From an uncultured Spartobacteria bacterium (lineage in GTDB: Bacteria > Verrucomicrobiota > Verrucomicrobiia > Chthoniobacterales > JAATET01), in NCBI GenBank assembly GCA_937901895.1, contig CALGTD010000152.1, positions 1 through 12,444 of the forward strand: DNA of 12,444 nucleotides. The letters run 5' to 3'. The notes under the pieces are model-generated. The model ran no database searches. It was not told where the DNA came from and saw only the letters and a program-made list of their open reading frames with translations. This document shows positions 1-5,979 of the stretch, in pieces. The position numbers and the translations under genes are program-made. The stretch's first letter is position 1. Each line of letters opens with the position of its first letter.

Positions 1-26
1 TGAAGGTGAAGATCACCCGCAAATAA
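1..26 (+). CDS. C-terminal tail of an upstream gene (partial)
   Basis: Reading from position 3, the codons give KVKITRK followed by TAA at 24-26. The gene would lie almost wholly outside the window, so no product can be named. A basic tail ending directly before a GC-rich hairpin (27-47) is what a gene end looks like, and it would converge with the minus-strand pair ending at 259. The alternative is a minus-strand frame starting at ATG 193 that stays open to the window edge (about 64 codons); its third positions are also GC-rich but its sequence resembles nothing I know. Confidence 0.3.
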
Positions 27-60
27 CCGCCGGGTCGTGACCGGCGGGCGGTGATCTTCA
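7..60. repeat. Nested inverted repeat, possible terminator between convergent genes
   Basis: The outer arms tgaagatcacc (7-17) and ggtgatcttca (50-60) are perfect 11-bp complements. An inner stem ccgccgg (27-33) / ccggcgg (41-47) closes on a 7-nt loop. The left outer arm lies inside the upstream coding tail. There is no T-run on either side, so a classic intrinsic terminator is not proven. Stem strength and location between convergent genes favour a transcript-end structure. From about 61 to 258 I recognise no gene. Confidence 0.4.
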
Positions 61-258
61 TGAGCGATGCGGTCTTCGCGCCGCAGAACGCGATGGACTT
101 CAGCGCTCCCGTCGGCGCGTGGTTGGTGATCTGGCGGCTGGAGCGGCCGCCCCCCAATGGATTCATATCCGTCTCCAGCGAACCCATGCGCATCGCGATC
201 GCGGGCGTCGGCAACGCGGACCCGACGCCGTGGGAGGGAACTTTCCGAGCGCCGGATC

Positions 259-615
259 CTACTCGACCTCGGCGCGGTATTCGCCATCGCGACCGGTGAG
301 TGAAACGATGTCGGCGCCGGCGAGGTTCACGTTTTTGAAGATGACTGCGAGGCCGTCGGAATCCACCACCTTCAAGTCCCAGGTCGCCGCCTTCGCCGTG
401 GGCTCGAATTTCACCGCGAGCTTTCCATTGGCGGCGAGGACCTTTCCGTTGGGAAGCAGGTTGCCGTCCCAGTCGGGGTCATCCGAGGCGGAGAGATACA
501 CGGCTTCGAAGCTGCGGCCCGTCTTGTTCACGAGCGTGAAATCGAGGTCGGACGCGAGGGCGGTGCCGAGGCTGAGGGCGCCCGCGAGGAGAAGAAGCGT
601 TTTGCGGAAGCTCAT
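259..615 (-). CDS. Small secreted beta-rich protein, function unknown
   Basis: This 118-residue protein opens with a typical Sec signal peptide: MSFRK, then a hydrophobic stretch to about residue 21 with a likely cut after ALA, before SDLDFTL. The mature part (about 97 residues) alternates hydrophobic and polar residues like a small beta-sandwich, with phrases such as DFTLVNKTG, WDGNLLP and TWDLKVVD. I have an impression that similar short exported proteins with this TLVNKTG...WDLKVVD pattern occur in other bacteria, sometimes under unreliable names, but I cannot assign a function. Its ATG (615-613) overlaps the stop of the lipoprotein gene upstream as ATGA, so the two are probably translationally coupled and may act together in the envelope. 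It has no cysteine in the mature part and no catalytic motif that I can see. Confidence 0.8.
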   Translation of the reverse strand: MSFRKTLLLLAGALSLGTALASDLDFTLVNKTGRSFEAVYLSASDDPDWDGNLLPNGKVLAANGKLAVKFEPTAKAATWDLKVVDSDGLAVIFKNVNLAGADIVSLTGRDGEYRAEVE

Positions 616-914
616 TTCTTTTTCTTCTTCTTCGTCTCGACCTTCTCCTTGTAGACGGTCTGGCCGAACTCGTTCTTGATGGTCGTGGTCTTGGTGACCT
701 TGTCGCCCTTCTTTTTCTTCGTCGTCTCCTCGTAATACATCGGCTGGCGGTAGATCTTCGCCTGGTTGTAATACGGATCGTAGATTACCGGCCGCGACGG
801 CTCTCGCACATAGACGACCTGCGGCTCGTCGTCCGCAAGGAACTCGTCCAGCGTCTCGCAGCCGGACAAACCCGCCGCCGCCAGCGCGAGGGGAAGGAGG
901 AGCAATCGGTTCAC
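612..914 (-). CDS. Lys-rich lipoprotein with polylysine C-terminus
   Basis: From the GTG at 914-912 the product is 100 residues. It has a short hydrophobic signal and a lipobox LSGC (lipidated Cys19), so it should be anchored in the outer or inner membrane facing the periplasm. After an acidic segment (ETLDEFLADDEPQ) come a Tyr-rich stretch (VIYDPYYNQAKIYRQPMYYEE), a KKKK cluster, TKTTTIKNEFGQTVYKEKVETK, and a run of six lysines before the stop. The open frame extends to a TTG at 950, but that would put 12 Pro-rich residues ahead of the signal peptide, so GTG is preferred. The basic tail could bind nucleic acid, polyanionic lipid or peptidoglycan; this is inference. The stop overlaps the next start (ATGA, 615-612). 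No family is recognised. Confidence 0.75.
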   Translation of the reverse strand: MNRLLLLPLALAAAGLSGCETLDEFLADDEPQVVYVREPSRPVIYDPYYNQAKIYRQPMYYEETTKKKKGDKVTKTTTIKNEFGQTVYKEKVETKKKKKK

Positions 915-1042
915 GGTTTCCGGAATAGGCGCCGGGCCCCCTGGCAGCAACCGAAAACCCGCGGGCTCCGCAGGGCGGTGGATGCTTCCTGAAATCGCCC
1001 GGCTGCCCTCAACGGGATTTATTTCGTCCCCCGCAGGCGATT

Positions 1043-1071
1043 TTGATTGGCGTCAAATATTTTGAAGATTA
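1043..1071 (+). promoter_or_regulatory. Possible promoter and palindrome ahead of the ABM-deaminase run
   Basis: Within an AT-rich island in an otherwise GC-rich spacer there is TTGATT (1043-1048), a 17-nt gap and AGATTA (1066-1071), a weak sigma-70-like pair. The gap contains the perfect palindrome tcaaa-tat-tttga (1053-1065), which could be an operator. The 180-bp spacer is divergent (lipoprotein gene leftwards, ABM gene rightwards). The -10 match is poor, so this is a candidate only. Confidence 0.3.
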
Positions 1072-1120
1072 AGCGACAGAGGTGCAATTTCCCCCCAACG
1101 GGTTGGTCGCCGCTCCTGTG

Positions 1121-1126
1121 AAAGGG
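1121..1126 (+). promoter_or_regulatory. Ribosome binding site supporting the GTG start at 1132
   Basis: AAAGGG lies 5 nt upstream of the GTG at 1132-1134. It is the main reason for choosing this start for the ABM-domain protein; the first ABM strand (HAVLIATAKVRPG) begins directly afterwards. Confidence 0.5.
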
Positions 1127-1131
1127 CTTTT

Positions 1132-2079
1132 GTGAACGGCCACGCCGTCCTGATTGCCACAGCGAAGGTTCGTCCAGGCTCGGAGGAGGCATTTTCCGCA
1201 TGGCAGGCCCGCCAGTCGGCGGCGATCTCGCGATTCCCGGGATTTATCGGGACGGACATGATTCCCCCCGCCGCTGGCAAGGCCGGCGAGCCGTGGACAA
1301 TCCTCGTGAACTTCGATGGCGAGGAATCCCTCGCCGCATGGCAGCACTCGCCGGAACGTGGCGCGCTGCTCGGTGAGGTGGCCCCGCTGCTGGATGGCGG
1401 GACATTCGGTGAGTCGGTCTCGACCGATGGCACGGGAGTCACGCCGGGAACCGACGTCACGGAGGTGATTTTTTCCAAGGTGCGCGCCGGCATGGCCGAT
1501 CGCTACCGCGAATGGGCGACGCGCATCCAGGCCGCGCAGGCGAAGTATCCTGGCTACCGCGGCATGTATCTGCAGCCGCCGGCGGGCGGGAAGGACGGGC
1601 ATTGGACGACGATCCTGCGCTACGACAGCGCGGCGAGCCTCGAGGCATGGATGAACGCGCCGGAGCGCAAGGCGCTGCTTGCGGAGTCGAAGGACTTCAT
1701 CGAGAGCGAGGAGCTCATGCGGATGGCGACCGCGTTCCCGGGCTGGGTGCCGATCGACCCGATGACCGGCGAGGGCCCGCCGAACTGGAAGGCCGCGATG
1801 CTCGTGCTGCTGGGACTTTTTCCGATCGTGATGCTCGAGATGAAGTATCTGAATCTCGGGGCACTCGGCATTCACGCGTCGCTGGCGACCTTCATCGGCA
1901 ACTCGATCAGTGTCGCGCTCACCAGCTTTCTCACCATGCCGCTCTTCGTGCGGTGGTTCGGCTGGTGGCTCTTTCCCAAGGGACCGTCGGCTTCCGCGGT
2001 CACCGCGCGCGGCGTGTTCATCCTGTGCGTCCTCTACGCCATCGAGGTGGCCGCGCTTTGGACGCTTCTGCCCTGGTGA
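1132..2079 (+). CDS. Twin ABM-domain protein with C-terminal membrane helices
   Basis: The product is 315 residues. It has two copies of the antibiotic biosynthesis monooxygenase (ABM, dimeric alpha-beta barrel) fold: roughly residues 4-95 and 109-200. The copies align directly: FPGFIG...PPAAGK...WTILVNFD...LAAWQHSPERGALL against YPGYRG...PPAGGK...WTTILRYD...LEAWMNAPERKALL. A soluble protein normally needs two chains to form the barrel; here one chain could do it. After PDWV-like linker residues (FPGWVPIDPMTGEGPP) come three predicted membrane helices (about 221-240, 249-271, 293-314), so the enzyme domain is probably tethered to the inner membrane facing the cytoplasm. ABM proteins act on small aromatic or quinone-like molecules, or degrade haem, but many are uncharacterised, and no cofactor site is diagnostic here. 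The GuaD-like gene follows after 37 nt, suggesting one transcript. Confidence 0.85.
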   Translation: MNGHAVLIATAKVRPGSEEAFSAWQARQSAAISRFPGFIGTDMIPPAAGKAGEPWTILVNFDGEESLAAWQHSPERGALLGEVAPLLDGGTFGESVSTDGTGVTPGTDVTEVIFSKVRAGMADRYREWATRIQAAQAKYPGYRGMYLQPPAGGKDGHWTTILRYDSAASLEAWMNAPERKALLAESKDFIESEELMRMATAFPGWVPIDPMTGEGPPNWKAAMLVLLGLFPIVMLEMKYLNLGALGIHASLATFIGNSISVALTSFLTMPLFVRWFGWWLFPKGPSASAVTARGVFILCVLYAIEVAALWTLLPW

Positions 2080-2116
2080 CCGATTTTTAAAACCCAACCC
2101 CGGAAAAACCAAACCC

Positions 2117-2707
2117 ATGAGCACGACGGAAATTGACCTGGAATCGAGGAAGAAGTTCCTCCACGAAGCAACGAAACTGGCCATCGAATCGGTGGAAAAA
2201 GGATGGGGCGGCCCATTTGGTGCCGTCATCGTCAAGGACGGTGAGATCATCGGACGCGGCCAGAACCGCGTGCTGCTGACGGGCATTCCCGTCTACCACG
2301 CCGAGGTCACCGCCATCATCGACGCCTGCGGCAAGATCAACTCGAAGGCCCTGCTGGGCTCCGATTACTACGAGGGAAATCTCGAGATGATTCCGCGTCC
2401 GGAGGGCTCGCCCGATCCCGTGCCCGAGCGCGCGAAGATGCTCAAGGGCTGCGAACTCTACGTGAACGGCGCACCGTGCCCGATGTGCATGAGCGCCATT
2501 TACTGGGCGCGGATCGATCGCGTCTTCTTCGGCACCCGCCTCGAGGACACGAGCAAGATCGGGTTCGATGACGAGTTCCAATACATCGACTTCCGCCTCC
2601 CGTGGAAGGAGCGCAAGGCGATCGAGTGCTATCCCGACTTCGAACGCGACTACGCGCTGAAGGCTTGCGAGTCCTGGCAGAACAAGGCGGACCGCCACCC
2701 GTATTGA
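2117..2707 (+). CDS. Nucleoside/guanine deaminase (CMP/dCMP deaminase fold, GuaD-like)
   Basis: A 196-residue zinc deaminase of the cytidine/deoxycytidylate superfamily. Zinc and proton-shuttle motifs are intact: HAE (His61, Glu63) and PCPMC (Cys121, Cys124). The segments GGPFGAVIVKDG (31-42), AIYWARIDRVFFG and GFDDEFQYID resemble Bacillus-type guanine deaminase (guanine to xanthine plus ammonia), including the FDD-F-Y region typical of that subgroup rather than of TadA. Two oddities stand out. A roughly 35-residue insert (ALLGSDYYEGNL...ERAKML, about 78-109) separates the two zinc motifs. The usual T-S-C-E before PCPMC is replaced by V-N-G-A. These changes near the active site leave substrate open: guanine, a related purine or another aminated heterocycle. 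The start is the ATG at 2117, with no good Shine-Dalgarno; the frame extends further upstream only as a shadow of the preceding gene. Confidence 0.88.
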   Translation: MSTTEIDLESRKKFLHEATKLAIESVEKGWGGPFGAVIVKDGEIIGRGQNRVLLTGIPVYHAEVTAIIDACGKINSKALLGSDYYEGNLEMIPRPEGSPDPVPERAKMLKGCELYVNGAPCPMCMSAIYWARIDRVFFGTRLEDTSKIGFDDEFQYIDFRLPWKERKAIECYPDFERDYALKACESWQNKADRHPY

Positions 2708-2737
2708 TCTCCCGATCTTCCCTGCCGCCGCGGAGCA

Positions 2738-2764
2738 CCCGCTTCGCGGGGCGGGGAATTTTTT
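2738..2764 (+). terminator. Probable intrinsic terminator after the deaminase
   Basis: Stem cccgc (2738-2742) / gcggg (2746-2750) with a 3-nt loop can be extended by flanking ccgc/gcgg with a bulge. Eight bases later comes a run of six T (2759-2764). The gap before the T-run weakens the call. If it works, it separates the ABM-deaminase pair from the oxidase-porin pair, perhaps only partially. Confidence 0.45.
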
Positions 2765-2790
2765 CAAACGCCTGTCCCCGGCATTAAATC

Positions 2791-4215
2791 ATGAGCACTC
2801 CCGCCCCCGCGCCCGAGGCCATTGATGCATTGAGGCAGGCCTGCAAAGGCACGGTCGCCATTCCCGGCGAACCGGACTACGAGAGCTTCGTCTACGGCGG
2901 ACTTTGGAATCGCCTCATCCCGCAGCGCGGACCTTCGGTTGTCGTGCGTGTCGTCGACGAGCACGATGTCGTCGAGGTGATTCGGTTTGCGCGCGCGCAG
3001 TCGCTGAAGGTCACTGTTCGCGGCGGCGGGCATAACTGGTGCCAGCCTTCGCTGCGCAACGGCGGCGTGCTCATCGATCTCAGCGACCTGAATCAGGTGC
3101 TCTCGATCGACGTCGAGGCGCGCCGGGCGGTCGTTCAGCCCATCGTCAGCAACCGCGACATCCAGCGCGTGCTGAATGCGAAGGGGCTGGCATTTCCCAG
3201 CGGCCATTGCCCGGAAGTGAAGCTCAGCGGCTATTTCCTCGGCGGCGGCATGGCGTGGAATCAGGGCACGTGGGGCTACGGCAACGAGAGCGTCGAGGCG
3301 GTCGAAATCGTGACACCCGCGGGCGAGTTGATCACCGCGAGCGCCACGGAGAATCCGGAGTGGTTCTGGGCGGTGCGCGGAGCCGGCTACGGATTTTTCG
3401 GCGTCGTCACGAAATACCACCTACGGCTCCACGCGCTGCCGGCGGCGATTCATGTGAGCAGCTACACGTGGTCACTCGACGATGCGGCCGCCGTGGGCGA
3501 CTGGCTGGGCGCGAATGCCGCACGGTTTTCGCCGAAGATGGAGCTGACGCTGTTTCTTCTCACCGCTCCGAAGGAACTCGAGGAAGCCGCGCGCGCAAAC
3601 GGCGGCAAGGCCGCGCTGGTCACCGCGACCGCGTTCGCCGAAACCGCGGAGGAGGCGGCGGAAATTCTCGCCGCACTGGACGAGTGCCCGCTGGTCGAAC
3701 GATGCCTCGCGCGCACGCCGGTCGAGCCGGCGACGTTCGAGCAGCTCTTCGACGCCTCCGGCGCAATGTGGCCGAAGGATCTCCGCAGTCGCGTGAAGGC
3801 GGTTTTCTCCGATGCGAGTCCCGGCACGCTGGCAGAGGCGGTGGCCGAGCACATGCCGAAGTCGCCGTCGCCGATCACGCTTGTCCTGTTCACGATCTTC
3901 ACCGGGCCGAACGTGCCCGCGCCGCTGCCAGACGCCGCGCTGTCGCACAGCGCGCGGGTCTATGGCGGACCGTGGACGCAGTGGACGGATGCGACCGACG
4001 ACGACGCGAACACCGCGTGGCACGACGAGTGCGTGGCGCGAATAAAGCCGCACGTCGTCGGTTACTACATCGGCGAGACGGATCCGGTGGCCGTCCCGTC
4101 GGAGGCGACCGGCGCGTTTTCCCCGGCAAACTGGAAGCGGCTCGCGGACCTCCGCGACAAATACGATCCCGACCGCGTGTTCTTCGACTACTTCGACGGA
4201 TTTTCCGATGCGTAA
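2791..4215 (+). CDS. FAD-linked oxidase, berberine-bridge-like, probably bicovalent flavin
   Basis: A 474-residue flavoenzyme of the PCMH-type FAD-binding plus BBE C-terminal family. The FAD domain covers about residues 30-215. RGGGHNW carries His81 at the position of the 8-alpha-histidyl FAD link. PSGHCPEVKLSGYFLGGGM carries Cys140 at the position of the 6-S-cysteinyl link, so bicovalent flavin is likely. WFWAVRGAGYGFFGVVTKYHL (about 191-211) is the usual end of this domain. The C-terminus DKYDPDRVFFDYF matches the BBE motif. Relatives oxidise sugars, oligosaccharides, alkaloids or polyketides with O2, giving H2O2. No signal peptide or Tat motif is seen, so it is probably cytoplasmic. There is no strong Shine-Dalgarno before ATG 2791. 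Its last 8 bp overlap the porin start, arguing for co-expression and a carbohydrate-like substrate; the exact substrate is unknown. Confidence 0.88.
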   Translation: MSTPAPAPEAIDALRQACKGTVAIPGEPDYESFVYGGLWNRLIPQRGPSVVVRVVDEHDVVEVIRFARAQSLKVTVRGGGHNWCQPSLRNGGVLIDLSDLNQVLSIDVEARRAVVQPIVSNRDIQRVLNAKGLAFPSGHCPEVKLSGYFLGGGMAWNQGTWGYGNESVEAVEIVTPAGELITASATENPEWFWAVRGAGYGFFGVVTKYHLRLHALPAAIHVSSYTWSLDDAAAVGDWLGANAARFSPKMELTLFLLTAPKELEEAARANGGKAALVTATAFAETAEEAAEILAALDECPLVERCLARTPVEPATFEQLFDASGAMWPKDLRSRVKAVFSDASPGTLAEAVAEHMPKSPSPITLVLFTIFTGPNVPAPLPDAALSHSARVYGGPWTQWTDATDDDANTAWHDECVARIKPHVVGYYIGETDPVAVPSEATGAFSPANWKRLADLRDKYDPDRVFFDYFDGFSDA

Positions 4216-5563
4216 ACTTCCCGCCGGCATCGCGCTGCTCGCCCTCGCGTCGTCCGCATTCGCGGAGGACGAACCGTCGTTCTTCGACCAGTTGCGCGGA
4301 CACGCACCGCCTTCGATCACCGGCAACCCCGCCGCGGAAAGCATCGATCCCGGCACCGGGCTCACCGGAAGGCTTCTGCACCTTCCCGAGGACCGCGGCG
4401 TCCGGGTCGGCGGCATCTGGCTCGGCGACACGAACGGCCTCATCTCCGGCGGCGCGCAACCTGGGAAATGGAGCTGGAACAGCGCGCTTATTGTTGGTGC
4501 GAACGTCGACGCGGAGAAACTTGTCGGTTGGGATGGCGCGTCGTTTGGCATCCAGTTCCTGCAGTTCAACGGGCAGGACACAAACGGCCAGGCCGGCAGC
4601 GTGCAGGGTTACAACAGCCTGCCCGGGCCCGTTCCCCGCGACCGCTCCGAGCTCTATCAGCTCTGGTATCGGCAGACGCTCTTTGACGAGAAGGTCATCT
4701 TCCGCATCGGGAAGGTCGTTCCCACGTTCGACTTCAACAACGTCGCGCGGCCCGTGCCGACGCAGGATCAGCGACTCGACATCCCCGCCGTCACCAGCCT
4801 GCTCTACACGCCGGTCTTCGTGAATCCCACGCTCCTCGGCGCGATCGGCGGCTACTACAATTCGGTGAGCGGCTTCACGCTCACGGTGGCGCCGACGGAC
4901 AACGTCTATCTCAGCTACGGCCTCTACGATGGCAATGTCGCGCGTGGCGTGCGGACCGGCATGATGGGGCCGCAGTTCAACGGCTACTGGTTCAACATTT
5001 GGGAGGCCGGCGCGGATTGGGTGATTGCCGACCAATATCCCGGCAACATCGGTGCCGGGCTGTGGCATCAAACCGGTGTGCTCGATTCGCCATCCGGAGC
5101 GAGCGAGAACGGGATGGGTGGCTTTTATCTTTTCGGCAGCCAGCGGATCTGGAGTCACGTCGAGGAGCCGTTCGTCTGCGGAAAGGGGTTCGACGACAAA
5201 TCGCCAGCGACTCCGGAGCAGGAGTCCACGCCGCATGTTTCCTCGGTGTCCGCGTTCTTCCAGTTCGGAGCGAACAACTCGGTGACACTGCCGGTGAATC
5301 AATATTTCGGAATGGGGCTCACGGGATTTGGCCTCGTGCCTCATCGCCCGAAGGATTCCCTTGGCATGGGCATGGCGTGGTCGTGGCTGAATCCCGAGAG
5401 CTTCGACCGGTCCAGCGAATTGATGTTCCAGGGCTACTACCAGGCGCACCTCGTGGGTGGTGCGTTTCTCCAGCCGGGCGTGAGTTACATCCCGACGCCG
5501 GGGGTGAGCCCGGATCTCGGCGGAGCGTGGGCGCTCACGTTTCGTGTGACAGTGCTTTTTTGA
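4208..5563 (+). CDS. OprB-type carbohydrate porin
   Basis: A 451-residue outer-membrane beta-barrel protein. A signal peptide (MRKLPAGIALLALASSAFA, cut before EDEPSF) is followed by a plug-like N-terminal segment, then repeated amphipathic strands rich in Gly, Tyr and Trp. The chain ends in FRVTVLF, with the terminal Phe typical of proteins assembled by the Bam machinery. Phrases such as SELYQLWYRQTLFDEKVIFRIGKVVPTFDFNN and NVYLSYGLYDGN fit OprB (carbohydrate-selective porin) family members, which are commonly of about this length. Family members mediate diffusion of glucose and other sugars; specificity here is unknown. The ATG at 4208 overlaps the oxidase gene (ATGCGTAA), implying translational coupling. 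A short palindrome tgacg-aa-cgtca (5561-5572) overlaps the stop. Confidence 0.88.
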   Translation: MRKLPAGIALLALASSAFAEDEPSFFDQLRGHAPPSITGNPAAESIDPGTGLTGRLLHLPEDRGVRVGGIWLGDTNGLISGGAQPGKWSWNSALIVGANVDAEKLVGWDGASFGIQFLQFNGQDTNGQAGSVQGYNSLPGPVPRDRSELYQLWYRQTLFDEKVIFRIGKVVPTFDFNNVARPVPTQDQRLDIPAVTSLLYTPVFVNPTLLGAIGGYYNSVSGFTLTVAPTDNVYLSYGLYDGNVARGVRTGMMGPQFNGYWFNIWEAGADWVIADQYPGNIGAGLWHQTGVLDSPSGASENGMGGFYLFGSQRIWSHVEEPFVCGKGFDDKSPATPEQESTPHVSSVSAFFQFGANNSVTLPVNQYFGMGLTGFGLVPHRPKDSLGMGMAWSWLNPESFDRSSELMFQGYYQAHLVGGAFLQPGVSYIPTPGVSPDLGGAWALTFRVTVLF

Positions 5564-5580
5564 CGAACGTCAGTTTGCGT

Positions 5581-5589
5581 AGGATCAGG
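5581..5589 (+). promoter_or_regulatory. Relic ribosome binding site of the PAS pseudogene
   Basis: AGGATCAGG lies 5 nt upstream of the ATG at 5595. It supports the view that 5595 was the true start before the C-run changed length. Confidence 0.35.
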
Positions 5590-5594
5590 TCGTG

Positions 5595-5757
5595 ATGCAG
5601 GCGCCCCCCCCGGCTTGCGGGCGACGATTTGTTTGCCAGCGCGTTTGAGCATTCCGCGATTGGCATGGCGATTGTCGGACTGGATGAGGCGTGGATCGAA
5701 GTGAATCCCGCGGCATGCGCCATCCTCGGTTAGTCGGAGAGCGAGCTGCGCACCAGG
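5595..5757 (+). pseudogene. Decayed PAS-domain sensor gene
   Basis: From 5623 the plus strand reads DDLFASAFEHSAIGMAIVGL then DEAWIEVNPAACAILG, which is the clear start of a PAS domain (compare the common FxxAFEHAxIGMAxV...WxxVNPAxCxILGY pattern). It is broken at least twice. The ATG at 5595 is out of frame by one base, and removing one C from the run of eight at 5604-5611 restores MQAPPRLAGDDLF. The expected Tyr of GYSE is a TAG (5731-5733), after which SESELRTR continues to TGA at 5758-5760. Further frame-shifted coding-like text (FIDGTVSVEFEPI, about 5780-5815) may be another remnant. It probably encoded a PAS-containing signalling protein (kinase or cyclase), 31 nt behind the porin gene. 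The rest of 5564-5980 holds only this and the terminator. Confidence 0.7.
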
Positions 5758-5864
5758 TGACCGGCTTTTGATTCATCGATGGCACGGTGAGCGTGGAGTT
5801 CGAGCCGATTTAGCGGCGTAAATGTCACGCCCGCGGCGCGGGGAGGTGAGAAATTTCCCCAGCA

Positions 5865-5902
5865 AAAAGCGGCTGCCGGAAAACTCCATGGCAGCCGCTT
5901 TT
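5865..5902. terminator. Bidirectional intrinsic terminator
   Basis: A perfect 13-bp stem, aaaagcggctgcc (5865-5877) / ggcagccgctttt (5890-5902), surrounds a 12-nt loop. It gives a U-tract on both transcripts: four T on the plus strand, and five on the minus strand from 5868 to 5864. It sits between the porin/PAS region (plus) and the aminotransferase gene ending at 5980 (minus), so it serves both. Confidence 0.85.
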
Positions 5903-5979
5903 GCTCAATCCCGACCGACGCGTTCCGGCGGCCGGAAAATGGATCGGAGCCCGGGATTGGCGGGACTCCCTCGGAAGAA

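Noticed and set aside
1..193. Minus-strand frame from ATG 193 open to the window edge
   Set aside because: No stop or family pattern is visible and it conflicts with the plus-strand tail and hairpin; it could be a partial third gene of the minus-strand pair but cannot be supported.
51..299. Plus-strand open frame of about 82 codons from GTG 51
   Set aside because: Its GC-rich third positions are shared with the antisense frame, it overlaps the end of the minus-strand secreted protein, and the product has no recognisable pattern.
1069..2286. Long minus-strand open frame of about 405 codons
   Set aside because: It is antisense to the ABM and deaminase genes, rich in Arg/His/Ala as antisense frames of GC-rich genes are, and has no domain pattern.
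3039..4823. Plus-strand open frame of about 594 codons
   Set aside because: It is an out-of-frame reading of the oxidase and porin genes; its composition (Arg, Ala, Ser) is that of a shadow.
3899..5449. Minus-strand open frame of about 516 codons
   Set aside because: It is antisense to the oxidase and porin, both of which have firm family motifs.
5561..5572. Palindrome tgacg-aa-cgtca over the porin stop codon
   Set aside because: A loop of two bases is too tight and no T-run follows, so it is not a terminator; it is noted only in the porin entry.
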